Below, one piece after another: positions 15,739 to 26,000 of a stretch of DNA of 47,785 nucleotides. Within the stretch, counting starts at the first letter, position 1. Each line of letters opens with the position of its first letter. Source of the DNA: Candidatus Cryptobacteroides excrementipullorum (lineage in GTDB: Bacteria; Bacteroidota; Bacteroidia; Bacteroidales; UBA932); NCBI GenBank assembly GCA_017695065.1, contig JADILZ010000062.1, forward strand, positions 1 to 47,785, given 5' to 3'. The position numbers were made by a program, and so were the translations under genes. Under the pieces are notes generated by a model. That model worked only from the letters and a program-made list of their open reading frames with translations, had not been told where the DNA came from and made no database searches.

Positions 15739-17363
15739 AGGCGCTTGCGTGCATAGCTGCGGCGGCATTCTACGGCCTTGCCGCCCTGTTTCCGGTGGCG
15801 GCCGGCGGGAGCATGCCATCCGGAAGTCCGCACTCCGGAAGCCGCCCGGTGGACGGGACGGATTCCGGGATGCTTTCCGTGCCTGACACGTTGCCAGGCC
15901 CGGGAGCGACCTCCCGCGGCCTGGACTCCCTTCAGCGCAAGGCTGTCAGCCAGAAGGTCGGGGAATACCTTTCAGCCATCGTGACAGAGCCTGTCAGCAT
16001 GCAGGAGAAGGAAGTGGACTTCCTGATAGAGACTTGTTCGGACTCTCTTGTCAGACAGGCTGTCGCGACAGACATCTACTCTTTCTACAGGGACTCCCCT
16101 ATCATGGGTGCCGAAGCGCTTGCGGTATATGTATGCGACAAATGGTTCATACCGGGCAAGGTAAAGCTGCCTGACGAAGCGTCTTTCATGGGAGCGAGGA
16201 TGTTCGCCGAGTTCAACAGGCGTTCACTCATCGGCATGAAGGCCCCTGGACTTGAGCTGAAAGATTCGCTCGGGAACGAAGTGAGGCTTTTCGGTCCGCA
16301 GGACAAACCGGAGGACAGGAGATACAGCATACTGTATTTCTACAGCCCGGACTGCGCCCGATGCAGGATGGAGACCATAATGCTAAGGAGCATACTCGAA
16401 AACGACGGATTCCCGGTGGATTTCCATGCAATATACACAGGCAGGAACAGGGCGGAATGGATGAAGTACATACACAGCCAGATGGACATCTCCCCTGTCT
16501 CCACGCGGATTTTCCACCTGTGGGACCCGGAAATGGACTCAGACTTCCAGATAAAATACGGCATAATGCAGACACCGGGGCTGTTCCTCATCGCCCCGGA
16601 CGGCACGATTGCAGGGCGGAGACTCGATGCCGTGTCTCTGGAGAAAATGCTGAAAGATGCCCTGGCCCCTGCCGAGGCAGAATACGGTTCAGAGGAGTCG
16701 GAAAAGTTCTTCGACAAGGTTTTCGCCCCATTTGCCGACAGCGTGAAATGCAAGGACATTGACGCCATAGCGCAGCATATCGAGGATGTCACCCTCGGGC
16801 AGGGCGACACACTTCTCTTCAAGCAGATGACCGGTGACCTGATGTACTACTTGACCAACAGGCGCGGGGCTGCATACAGATGTGCCACAGGCCATCTGGT
16901 AAAGGACAGGATACTGGGAAAGGACGTGTGGAAGACAGCGGATGACTCACTGAAGATAGTGAGTTTCGCCAGGATACTTGACGACCTGCTCTCAAAGACA
17001 CCTGTATCGGCAAGAATCCCTGACATAAAGGTGGACGCCGTCCTCAAGATGAACCGTGGAGGTGAGATACGGGCTGCAGAGGGGCGCTTCAGGCTCGGCA
17101 AGACAGGAGGCAGGCAGACCTACATAATATTCCATACTGAAGGATGCCCTGTGTGCAAGGCGGAAATCAACGCAGCAGATTCCCTGCTCCTCCACGGGAG
17201 CAGAGGTACAAGGGTACTGCTCGTGGATATGGACATGATATTCTCGTCAAACCCCGGGCAAGCCGGTGTGCTGCTCGACACATTCGACCTCACGATGCTT
17301 CCTTTCATAATCTCCACGGACAGGAAAGGGAAAGTGACCGGGAAATACCTCTCCCTGCTTTAG
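15735..17363 (+). CDS. Secreted protein with two thioredoxin-like domains
   Basis: A 542-residue exported protein. A signal peptide (about 1-24, ending PVAAGG) has no lipobox. The first thioredoxin-like fold carries Cys207-Ala-Arg-Cys210 in YFYSPDCARC. A second, at the extreme C-terminus, has Cys471-Pro-Val-Cys474 in FHTEGCPVC. The region before the first fold resembles the DUF5106 helical part found next to TlpA-like folds in Bacteroidetes, and an all-helical segment (about 310-450) separates the two folds. It probably handles thiols or disulfides in the periplasm; direction and substrate unknown. It is coupled to coaD by a 4-bp overlap and ends in overlapping stop codons with lnt. Confidence 0.8.
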   Translation: MKALACIAAAAFYGLAALFPVAAGGSMPSGSPHSGSRPVDGTDSGMLSVPDTLPGPGATSRGLDSLQRKAVSQKVGEYLSAIVTEPVSMQEKEVDFLIETCSDSLVRQAVATDIYSFYRDSPIMGAEALAVYVCDKWFIPGKVKLPDEASFMGARMFAEFNRRSLIGMKAPGLELKDSLGNEVRLFGPQDKPEDRRYSILYFYSPDCARCRMETIMLRSILENDGFPVDFHAIYTGRNRAEWMKYIHSQMDISPVSTRIFHLWDPEMDSDFQIKYGIMQTPGLFLIAPDGTIAGRRLDAVSLEKMLKDALAPAEAEYGSEESEKFFDKVFAPFADSVKCKDIDAIAQHIEDVTLGQGDTLLFKQMTGDLMYYLTNRRGAAYRCATGHLVKDRILGKDVWKTADDSLKIVSFARILDDLLSKTPVSARIPDIKVDAVLKMNRGGEIRAAEGRFRLGKTGGRQTYIIFHTEGCPVCKAEINAADSLLLHGSRGTRVLLVDMDMIFSSNPGQAGVLLDTFDLTMLPFIISTDRKGKVTGKYLSLL

Positions 17364-19033
17364 TACTCCGCCTTCCGTCTAAGGATAATCCTTACGGCAA
17401 GGGCCATCAGCAGAAGCACGAAAATGAACGTGCAGGTGCGTCCGGTAATGTCCCCGTACCTGACAAACAGGGTCATCCCGTCATTCAAGTCCAGCGTACC
17501 GCGTATCACGGCCGGCTCCCACCACGGTGTAGGAGAATGTATCTCCCCACGCTTGTCGATTATGGCAGAGATGCCCGTGTTGGCACATCTGGCTATGCTT
17601 CTGCGCGTCTCGATGGCCCGTAATGAAGAATAGCTCAGATGCTGCCTGTAGCCCGGAGTGTCACCCCACCATGCATCGTTGGTGATGACGGCAAGGAATC
17701 TCGCCCCCTCCGACACATACCCGGTACAGTATTCCCCATAAACAGACTCATAGCAGATAACGCTCCCGAATGGTATGTCCCCGCAGTGAAGCACGGATAT
17801 GCTGTCCTGCCCGACACACCTTCCCATTACACCTCCGAGCATATCGTCCACTTTGCTGAAAAACGCAGGATACGGGGTCTTCTCCACCCCCACTACAAGA
17901 CGGCTTTTGTGGAAGATCTCGCTCCTTCCGGTCCCGTCCACCACAAGGGCCGAATTGTGTGATTCCACCCACCGTCCGTCCCTGATCTTCCTGGCGTTGT
18001 AAGACGGTGCGGTGTCTGAGTCGCTATAAGTGTATGACGACGCCCCGAAAAGGAGGTCCACCCCCGGATAATCCTTCAGGAATGAGATGAACCTTCTGTA
18101 TGTGCGGCTCCGCATGTAATCGTTGGTCACTATGTCCCCGGTGAAAGTCTCAGGGGCGAGCACCAGCAGGGGCTTTTCCAGGTTCGCGAGGAAAGCGGAC
18201 GAATCCCCCGAGGCGACTTTCCTGTCAGGCAGGGCCCTGGTTATCTGGTCAAGAAGGATGGCTGTCTGCTGGTCCTGGGACATAGCCTCGAACTTGTTGT
18301 AAGGGTCAATATTCGGCTGGACTATAAGCACTTCAAGAGGATCATGCTTCTCCTCATAGCTGTCATAGACTATCCTGGAGAAGATAAACGGCGCCGCAAT
18401 CACGATTATGCAGGCGGAGACAAGGGCGGCCTTCGCCTTTGCATTGTAACGGAAAGCCCAGTTCCCGTTGGAAAAGGATACCATAAGGGCGAAGACGAGC
18501 AGGTTGGAGGCCCAGATCCAGAGCGAGCCACCCATGGAACCCGTGAATTCATACCACTGTATGGACTTCAGGCTGAGGGCGAAGGCATTGCCGAGCACAA
18601 GCCATGGCCATGATATGTCGGCATCGAAATATGCCCTCTCCCACGCTATCCACATGACTGCAAGGAAGATATATGGAAGAGCTCCGCTGAAGTATTTCTT
18701 GCTGAAACGGAAAAGGCCAAAAATCAAGGACATCTGCAGGGAATTGGCAAGTACGGCGAAGATTCCTCCCCCGACAGTGGCGTTGCACACCCAGAATGTG
18801 GTCAGGGCATTCCACAGGACAAAAGCGCTGTAATGATACACCCAGACCCTCCTCATGCCAGATAAGGAGGCTATCCTCTCCATGCAAAGAAGAGGGATGA
18901 AACCGAAAAGGGCCACAAAGCCGCAGTGCGGCACGAGGAAAGGCAGTGACATCATCACCGCAAACAGCAATACAAGCCCCCAGAGAAGCAGGACCGGCCC
19001 TTGCGGACGGGTCCGAGCATGTCTTTTCTTCAT
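17360..19033 (-). CDS. lnt: Apolipoprotein N-acyltransferase
   Basis: Inner-membrane enzyme of 557 residues that adds the third acyl chain to lipoproteins. The N-terminal part (1-220) contains about six to seven membrane helices, a C-terminal helix anchors the protein (near 530-550), and between them lies a periplasmic nitrilase-like domain. The catalytic triad is visible as Glu295 (LAPETF), Lys376 (IFHKSRL) and Cys427 (SVICYES). The stop codon (TTA read on the plus strand at 17360-17362) overlaps the convergent thioredoxin gene stop by two bases. The two fimbrial-type lipoproteins, the RND adaptor and other lipoproteins here are natural substrates. Confidence 0.95.
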   Translation of the reverse strand: MKKRHARTRPQGPVLLLWGLVLLFAVMMSLPFLVPHCGFVALFGFIPLLCMERIASLSGMRRVWVYHYSAFVLWNALTTFWVCNATVGGGIFAVLANSLQMSLIFGLFRFSKKYFSGALPYIFLAVMWIAWERAYFDADISWPWLVLGNAFALSLKSIQWYEFTGSMGGSLWIWASNLLVFALMVSFSNGNWAFRYNAKAKAALVSACIIVIAAPFIFSRIVYDSYEEKHDPLEVLIVQPNIDPYNKFEAMSQDQQTAILLDQITRALPDRKVASGDSSAFLANLEKPLLVLAPETFTGDIVTNDYMRSRTYRRFISFLKDYPGVDLLFGASSYTYSDSDTAPSYNARKIRDGRWVESHNSALVVDGTGRSEIFHKSRLVVGVEKTPYPAFFSKVDDMLGGVMGRCVGQDSISVLHCGDIPFGSVICYESVYGEYCTGYVSEGARFLAVITNDAWWGDTPGYRQHLSYSSLRAIETRRSIARCANTGISAIIDKRGEIHSPTPWWEPAVIRGTLDLNDGMTLFVRYGDITGRTCTFIFVLLLMALAVRIILRRKAEY

Positions 19034-19073
19034 TTCATTAAGATTTTTCAGGACCCCTGACTGGAATCGCCCG

Positions 19074-19081
19074 CAAATATA
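19074..19081 (-). promoter_or_regulatory. -7 box for lnt
   Basis: TATATTTG on the minus strand matches the -7 consensus, 40 bp before the lnt ATG at 19033. It is back to back with the LysE box at 19094-19101, only 12 bp away. No good -33. Confidence 0.45.
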
Positions 19082-19093
19082 CGGATTTTATGT

Positions 19094-19101
19094 TATTTTT
19101 G
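19094..19101 (+). promoter_or_regulatory. -7 box for the LysE-type gene
   Basis: TATTTTTG matches TAnnTTTG and lies 20 bp before the ATG at 19122, implying a leader of about 15 nt. No -33 TTTG at the expected position. Confidence 0.45.
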
Positions 19102-19121
19102 TGGCGCAATACTCCAGTGCA

Positions 19122-19775
19122 ATGGTGATAATAGACATCCTCAAAGCTTTTCTCATAGGCATCTGCGCTTCTGCCCCGGTCGGCCCCATAGCTATCCTGG
19201 TGATACAGAAGACACTGAGCAAGGGACACAAGGCAGGGTTCGTGACAGGACTCGGGGCATGCCTTGTAGATACGGTGTTCTCGATAGTGGCCATATTCGC
19301 CCTTGCATTCGCCCAGAAGGTCATCGAGGACAATAAGGAGATAATCCTTCTGGCAGGAGGTCTCGTAGTGGCCATACTCGGATGGAGGATGGCCGTATCC
19401 AACCCGTTCAGGAAAATCAAGGCCGAGACGGAATCCACCTCAATTTCCATCAAGGATTTCCTCCAGGCGATTGCAATGGGGTTCTCAAACCCCGGAGCCA
19501 TACTTGTCATCTTCGCGCTGTTCGCGTTCTTCGGGATGGGGAACACATCGCCGCATGACTGGAAGGTGGCCCCCATCATATTCTCGGTCAGTGCGGGAGC
19601 CGCAGCCTACTGGTTCTGCGTGACAGCGCTCCTGAACTATTTCAGGAAACGCTTCAGGCTCCAGACCATAATGTGGATCAACAGGATAGCCGGAGCCATC
19701 ATCGTGATCATAGGCCTGTCCCTGATCGGCGAAGGCCTCTTCAGGGTGATTCTCCTGGGAAAGCCGCTGATTTAG
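19122..19775 (+). CDS. LysE family translocator
   Basis: Inner-membrane exporter of the LysE/RhtB superfamily, 217 residues with about six hydrophobic segments. The N-terminus MVIIDILKAFLIGICASAPVGP is the family hallmark (GxxxxxxPGP-like loop after helix 1), followed by KGHKAGFVTGLGA. Members export amino acids or related small molecules; the substrate here is not predictable. The open frame extends upstream to 18855, but that part is antisense to lnt and lies upstream of the -7 box, so I start at 19122. It is divergent from lnt, and the next gene has its own promoter. Confidence 0.88.
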   Translation: MVIIDILKAFLIGICASAPVGPIAILVIQKTLSKGHKAGFVTGLGACLVDTVFSIVAIFALAFAQKVIEDNKEIILLAGGLVVAILGWRMAVSNPFRKIKAETESTSISIKDFLQAIAMGFSNPGAILVIFALFAFFGMGNTSPHDWKVAPIIFSVSAGAAAYWFCVTALLNYFRKRFRLQTIMWINRIAGAIIVIIGLSLIGEGLFRVILLGKPLI

Positions 19776-19878
19776 GGACCTCCGGACATGGAAAGCCGCG
19801 ATGGGGAAAGGCGCTCCCGGCCTGCAGTTTTATTGTATCGAATTCTATTCATATTATATAATACAACCTATTTTTGAC

Positions 19879-19886
19879 TAAATTTG
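19879..19886 (+). promoter_or_regulatory. -7 box for the DUF362-PASTA-rluD-AsmA run
   Basis: TAAATTTG, a full consensus match, lies 22 bp before the ATG at 19909, inside an AT-rich stretch. The leader would be about 18 nt. -33 not clear. Confidence 0.55.
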
Positions 19887-19908
19887 CACCGCTTAAATCA
19901 CAATCATC

Positions 19909-21045
19909 ATGGAAAAATCGACAGTTTATTTCACCGACCTCCGGACGTCCCCGGGGAACAGCCTGACACAGAAGATGGTCAGACTTGTCAGAAGGGCCGG
20001 GATAGAGAAGATAGATTTCAAGGACAAGTTCACGGCGATAAAGATCCATTTCGGTGAGCCCGGGAACGTGGCATACATAAGGCACAACTACGCCGCAGCG
20101 CTTGTGGACCTGCTGAAGAGCCTCGGCGCCAAGGTTTTCCTTACAGACAGCAACACACTTTACTCAGGGGGAAGGTCCAATGCGATAGACCACCTGAAAG
20201 CAGCTATGGACAACGGCTTCAACCCTATATCCGCCCATGCCGACGTGATAATCGCCGACGGACTCAAAGGCACCGACTTCAAGGAGATAGAACTCGGCGG
20301 GGAATACTGCAAGGCACCTAAAATCGGTTCAGCCATAGCTGATGCCGACATTGTAATATCCATGAACCATTTCAAGGGGCACGAGCAGACCGGCTTCGGG
20401 GGTGCGCTCAAGAACCTCGGGATGGGCTCGGCGAGTGTCGGCGGGAAGCTGGAGCTCCATTCATCCTCTCAGCCTGTAATCGACACGGCAAGCTGCATCG
20501 GATGCAGGATATGCGAGAAGTACTGCCGCCACGATGCCGTGAAGGTGGTTGACAGGAAAGCGCAGATCGACTACAACAAGTGTGTCGGATGCGGGCAGTG
20601 CGTGGCCGTATGCCAGCACGGAGGCGCCGTGATAAGGGACTGGGACTCTTCGGAGACACTGAACTACAAGATAGCCGAATACGCGCTTGCTGTCGTGAAG
20701 GACAAGCCGTCCTTCCATATCAGCTTCATAATGAACGTGTCGCCAAACTGTGACTGCTGGAACCACAATGATGCGGCCATAATCCCTGACCTTGGCATTG
20801 CTGCATCATTCGATCCGGTGGCACTGGACTGCGCCTGCGCCGACATGGTGAAGGCTGCCCCGGTACTCCAGGACAATGTCATCACAGACATTGACAGCAA
20901 GTCCGGGCATGACCACACGCACATGCATCACGCAGGAGAGGACAAGTTCCATATCGTTCATCCGGACACCAAATGGGAAGCAGGCGTGGAGCATGGGGAA
21001 AAGATTGGCCTGGGGAACAGGGAATACACACTGGTCAGGGTATAA
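19909..21045 (+). CDS. DUF362 protein with two [4Fe-4S] ferredoxin motifs
   Basis: A 378-residue cytoplasmic protein. The N-terminal DUF362 region (about 1-190) includes KIHFGEPGN and MNHFKGHEQTGFGGALKNLGMG. Two ferredoxin motifs follow, Cys196/199/202/206 and Cys225/228/231/235, and the C-terminal part returns to the DUF362 fold. DUF362-ferredoxin proteins are common in anaerobes; their reaction is not established. It sits 14 bp upstream of the PASTA gene on the same strand, the first of a likely four-gene run. Confidence 0.88.
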   Translation: MEKSTVYFTDLRTSPGNSLTQKMVRLVRRAGIEKIDFKDKFTAIKIHFGEPGNVAYIRHNYAAALVDLLKSLGAKVFLTDSNTLYSGGRSNAIDHLKAAMDNGFNPISAHADVIIADGLKGTDFKEIELGGEYCKAPKIGSAIADADIVISMNHFKGHEQTGFGGALKNLGMGSASVGGKLELHSSSQPVIDTASCIGCRICEKYCRHDAVKVVDRKAQIDYNKCVGCGQCVAVCQHGGAVIRDWDSSETLNYKIAEYALAVVKDKPSFHISFIMNVSPNCDCWNHNDAAIIPDLGIAASFDPVALDCACADMVKAAPVLQDNVITDIDSKSGHDHTHMHHAGEDKFHIVHPDTKWEAGVEHGEKIGLGNREYTLVRV

Positions 21046-21059
21046 AACATTGGATTGAA

Positions 21060-21884
21060 ATGAGTCTTAAAAACTTTTCCGGGAACTGGATTGTAAAAAA
21101 CCTGCTGGCTGCCGTAGCCATAGTGGCCGTGCTGGTGGTCGGGGCCAGTTTCCTTCTCAAAGGACTGACCCGGCATAACGAGGAGATCCAGGTACCGGAT
21201 TTCTCCAACATGACTGTCAGCGAGGCAAGGACAGCCGCAGCGGCACACAAGGTAAGGATAGACGTGACCGACTCCGTTTACATAAAGAGGATGGCGAGAG
21301 GCACGGTCTTCCGCCAGGTCCCCGCAGCCGGGAGCCATGTGAAGAAGGGAAGACGGATTGCCCTCACTATCAATTCCGTACTTCCGAAGCAGATTACAAT
21401 GCCGAATCTTGTGGGCTACTCCATGAGACAGGCAAAGGCGGAGCTCCTGTCCAGAGGACTGAGCCTCGGCAAGCTGATATACGTGGAGGACATCGCGACC
21501 AACAACGTACTGAAGCAGATCTACAGGAACAGGGAAATCAAGCCCGGCACGCCGGTCGAGAGCGAATCCCCGATAGATCTCGTGGTGGGGCTCAGCAACA
21601 TGGACAACACCACATACATCCCTGTCCTGTACAGGATGAAGTACCTCAGCGCCGTGGATGCACTGCACAACAGCTCGCTCAACATCAAGAGCATAGAGTT
21701 CGATGCTACGGTCAAGTCATATAATGACACGCTGAACGCGTTCGTTTACAGGCAGGATCCGGACACTTCATCCGTGACACCATGCCTGATGGGCACCGAA
21801 GTGGCACTTTACTTTACACTCGACGCCTCGAAGATACCTGTTGCCAAACTTCCGGAAGAGGAAGAAGGCGGGGCGGAATCATGA
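21060..21884 (+). CDS. Membrane-anchored PASTA-domain protein without kinase
   Basis: A 274-residue protein with a short cytoplasmic N-terminus, one membrane helix (about 13-35) and three extracytoplasmic PASTA repeats (about 42-108, 110-182 and 184-262). Each repeat opens with a VPDFSNMTV-, MPNLVGYSM- or IPVLYRMKY-like motif. PASTA domains bind peptidoglycan or muropeptides and are usually fused to Ser/Thr kinases or PBPs, but no kinase is attached here. Bacteroidetes often carry such an orphan PASTA gene next to rluD, as seen here (13 bp). A longer frame from 20973 would overlap the DUF362 gene. I use 21060, which leads directly into the membrane segment. Confidence 0.9.
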   Translation: MSLKNFSGNWIVKNLLAAVAIVAVLVVGASFLLKGLTRHNEEIQVPDFSNMTVSEARTAAAAHKVRIDVTDSVYIKRMARGTVFRQVPAAGSHVKKGRRIALTINSVLPKQITMPNLVGYSMRQAKAELLSRGLSLGKLIYVEDIATNNVLKQIYRNREIKPGTPVESESPIDLVVGLSNMDNTTYIPVLYRMKYLSAVDALHNSSLNIKSIEFDATVKSYNDTLNAFVYRQDPDTSSVTPCLMGTEVALYFTLDASKIPVAKLPEEEEGGAES

Positions 21885-21897
21885 CAAGGAGCACCAG

Positions 21898-22983
21898 ATG
21901 GAAAGAGACGAGGATATCGATTTTGACGACCTCCAGGAAGAGGACGGTACCGAATATGATGACGAGCAGCGGGAGATGTTCGAGCATTTCCGCTTCGAGC
22001 TGGACAAGGGCCAGGCCCCAATGCGTGTGGACAAATATCTGGCCACTCACATGGAAAACACGTCCAGGCACCGTATCCAGCTGGCTATCAAGGAAGAATA
22101 CATAAAGGTAAACGGAAAGACAGCAAAAGCGAACTGCATCGTAAGGCCTGGCGACACTGTGACTTTCGTAATGCCTTACCAGAGACGCGGGCTGGAAATC
22201 CTGCCGGAGAACATCCCTCTGGACATAGTGTATGAAGACGATGACCTGCTGGTTCTGAACAAGCCGGCAGGACTTGTCGTTCACCCAGGGCACGGACATT
22301 TCTCCGGGACCCTTGTGAATGCGCTCGCATACCATCTCGGCATCAGCCAGGGACCTGATGCACAGGACGAAAGGATGGGGGTACTGGTACACAGGATAGA
22401 CAAGGACACTTCCGGCCTTCTGGTCGTGGCAAAGAACGACGAAGCGCAGCTGGACCTTGCAAGGCAGTTTTTCGTCCATTCGATTGACCGCAGGTATGTG
22501 GCGATTGTCTGGGGGAACATCAAGGAAGACGAAGGGACAATCACAGGCAACATCGGAAGAGACCCGTCGGACAGAATGAGGTTCAAGGTCTTCCCGGAAG
22601 GCGACCACGGCAAGCACGCAGTCACCCACTACAGGGTGCTGGAGAGGTTCGGATACGTCACTGTCGTGGAATGCAGGTTGGAGACAGGCAGGACGCACCA
22701 GATAAGGGTGCACTTCCGCTGGACGGGGCATCCGCTGTTCAATGATGCGAGGTATGGAGGGGCTGAAATAAGACAGGGGACCATCTATGCGAAATACAGG
22801 CAGTTCATAGAAAACTGCTTCAGGCTCCTGCCGAGGCAGGCGCTGCACGCCAAGACTCTGGGATTCATACACCCAAGGACAAAGGAACACCTTATGTTCG
22901 ACTCCCCTATCCCGGATGACATGCAGGCTCTTATAGATAAATGGAGGAAATACGCGGCTGACATGGTTCCGGAAACAGAGTGA
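21898..22983 (+). CDS. rluD: 23S rRNA pseudouridine synthase, RluD family
   Basis: A 361-residue RluA/RluD-family enzyme that isomerises uridines in 23S rRNA. An acidic N-terminus (1-35) is followed by an S4 RNA-binding domain (about 38-95: PMRVDKYLATHM, IKVNGKTAK), then the catalytic domain with NKPAGLVVHPG and catalytic Asp168 in HRIDKDTSG. It is closest to RluD (helix 69 of 23S rRNA) by architecture and neighbourhood, though RluA/RluC cannot be excluded. I start at the ATG at 21898, 14 bases after the PASTA stop; an upstream ATG at 21841 would lie inside that gene. Confidence 0.92.
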   Translation: MERDEDIDFDDLQEEDGTEYDDEQREMFEHFRFELDKGQAPMRVDKYLATHMENTSRHRIQLAIKEEYIKVNGKTAKANCIVRPGDTVTFVMPYQRRGLEILPENIPLDIVYEDDDLLVLNKPAGLVVHPGHGHFSGTLVNALAYHLGISQGPDAQDERMGVLVHRIDKDTSGLLVVAKNDEAQLDLARQFFVHSIDRRYVAIVWGNIKEDEGTITGNIGRDPSDRMRFKVFPEGDHGKHAVTHYRVLERFGYVTVVECRLETGRTHQIRVHFRWTGHPLFNDARYGGAEIRQGTIYAKYRQFIENCFRLLPRQALHAKTLGFIHPRTKEHLMFDSPIPDDMQALIDKWRKYAADMVPETE

Positions 22984-23005
22984 ACATATTAATAACGATA
23001 TTGCA

Positions 23006-26000
23006 ATGTGTAGATCTTCGAAAGGAACCGCACCTGCCGTCAACGGCAGCGACGGCAGGAAAAAAGGGAGGAGGCTTCTCAAGGTCCTCATATGGATAGT
23101 TGCAGTGTGGGCCGCAATCCTTGTGGTCATACAGATCGCCCTTTCCCCGGCTGTCCTTACCAGGATGGTAGGGAATTTCGCGTCAAAGTACATTGACGGT
23201 GAGGTATCGTTCGGAAAAGTGTCCCTGTCCATCTTCAAGAGCTTCCCGAATGTGAACGTCACCCTCGACACTGTCTGCGTGACATACCCTTCGGATAGGT
23301 TTGCCGCGCTGGAAAAGGAGGTGGGAATCAGACGTGTGGCAGGGCGCGGAGACGGGGCAGACACCCTCATGTCCTTCAACAGGTTCTCGGCATCGCTCAA
23401 CATAGCCGCTCTCGGCATCGGACAGATAAGGATACCGTCACTGACCCTGGAGAAGCCGAGAATCTTCGCGAGAAGCTATGACAGCGAAAACGCCAACTGG
23501 AACATTTTCAGACTGGAAGGACAGGAGGACAGCGACACCGCCTCATCAGGCATGCCGAAGATAGTCCTCGGGAAGATACTTTTCAGCGAAAAACCTTTCA
23601 TAGTGTACAACAGTGTTCAGGATACCACCAACATCTTCCTGAACATGAGGAGGATGCAGTTCAACGGAAGGATCAGGTCCGACAACACCGACAGGAAAAG
23701 GATCAACCTGAAGGTTGACAGCATGTTCGTGGCGGGGAGATTTCCGGGGGATACAGTCGCCCTGGCACTGGACAAATTCAGGATAGGCGCATCCAGAGGA
23801 CAGCTGCATGCAAGTGCGGAAGCCACCACTTTCCTCGCCACAAGGTCATACGGAAGGCTGAGGATACCAGTCAGGTTCTCCTCCGGCATATCTTTCCCGA
23901 AAGACTCAGTCCCGACCGTTTCGCTCAGGAGATTCAAGGCCGAGATAGCAGGCATACCGATAAACGCCACCGCTGACATGAAGTTTTCCGGAACCGACGG
24001 TGTCTATATCAATGGACAGGCTTCAATAGATGAATGTAAGATAAGCGACGTACTGAAGTATGTCAACAAGACCATCTGGAAGGATGTCGGTGATATACAG
24101 ACAGATGCACTTCTCTCCATAGCCGCGTCCTGCGACGGGTGGTACTCGTCGGCCACAGGGCGGTTGCCTGCACTCACAGCCACCGTCAATATACCTGACG
24201 CAAATCTGGGGCACAAGAAATTCGGGACCAAGCACACATTGGCATTAGAGGCATCCCTCCAGGGGGACGAATCAGGCCATTTCACGCTCGACCTCGACAA
24301 GTTCCATGTCAGCGGAAAGTCCATCAACATATCGGCTGAGGGCAAGGTTGAAGATCTCACAGGTGAAGACCCGCTGATCGGCGTCAACGCGGAAGCCACT
24401 GCCAGCCTTGACTCCCTGAAAGACTTCATCAGGAAAGGAAGCGGCATAGATGCCGGAGGAAATCTTTCGGCGAAACTCAAAGGCAGTATCAGAAAGTCTC
24501 AGATAAACCCTTACAGATTCGCGGACGCGGACATCGCAGGCTTCATAAAAAGCGACTACCTGCACCTGGACGTGGAAAAGGATTCACTGAATGTACACAT
24601 CGACAGTCTTGACGTAGTGCTCGGCGCAGTGGGCAACACAAGGGATTCAAGTATCGCCCAGGGAGAAAGGATGATAGCCCTCGTAGCCGGAGTGGACAGC
24701 TTGAAACTCAGATACAAGGACGAAATGTTCATCAGAGGGGAAGGGCTGTCTGTCAAGGCGCAGAACTCCGCCGCAATCCTGGACAGTACGGACTCGTCCA
24801 GATTCTATCCTTTCGGCGGAAAGCTTGAGATAGGCTTCCTTGCCATGATGGGCGCGGACACAACCGCAGTCCTTGTAAAGGATTCAGACAATATTTTCAC
24901 GATATCACCGAAAAAGAGCAATCCTGACATACCTGTCCTCACCCTGAAAAGCTCCAATGACGGCATCTTCCTCAGAGGTCCTGTCAACTGGCTCGGTGTG
25001 GACAAGCTGTCCATCGATGCGACTGCAGCCATGAACTCTATAGAGAGACGGCAGAGGGCTAAGGCTTTCGTGGATTCCCTGGCGAGGCAGTACCCTGATG
25101 TACCTAGGGATTCCCTGTTCAGGCACATAAGGAAACTCAGGGGGCAGAGAACTGTGCAGATACCTGACTGGCTGACGGAGAAGGACTTCAGGAAACAGGA
25201 CCTGCACTTCACGCTGGACTCCTCCATTGTAAGGATGTTCATGGAATGGGATGCGGACGGCTCCATATCACTGCGCAGGGCAGACATCATGACCCCGTAT
25301 TTCCCTATCAGGAACAGCCTGCACAACTTCAAGGGAGATTTCACCAACAACGAGATCAACCTCCGGAGCCTCACCCTGAAAAGCGGCAAGTCATCACTGT
25401 CCGCGAACGGTAAAGTAAAAGGCATACGAGGTATAGTAGCAGGTCGCGGCATGCTCAACATGGACTTGGACATCGTCTCCGACAGTCTGAATATCAATGA
25501 ATTGATAGGAGCATATTCGACAGGCTCGAAATTCGTCCCGAAAAACAGTGCTTCCGTGTCAACCGAGGAAATCATGGATATGGACAACGAGACCTACCAG
25601 GACACCTTCGTCACGGACACTCTCGCAGACAACACCGACATAGACGCTTCCCTGATAGTTGTACCGGCCAACATCAATGCAAGGATTCGCATGAACGCCT
25701 CAAATGTCAGGTTCTCAGACCTTTTCCTGACAAGCATGAACAGCCAGCTCACGATCAGGGAAAGATGCGTGCAGTTCATGAACACATCGGCTCGCTCCGA
25801 CATCGGGAACATTGACTTCGAAGGATTCTACTCCACCCGCACCAAGAAAGACCTGAGTACTGGTTTCGACTTGAATATCAGTAAGGTGACAGCAGAAAAA
25901 GTCATAGAGATGCTGCCTGCGGTAGATTCCATAATGCCTATGCTCAAGTCATTCAAAGGCGAGCTGAACTGTCAGATGGCCGCCACGGCCGACATAGACA

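Noticed and set aside
18855..19121. An N-terminal extension of the LysE-type protein.
   Set aside because: The extra 89 codons overlap lnt on the other strand and lie upstream of a good -7 box. The conserved N-terminus begins at 19122.
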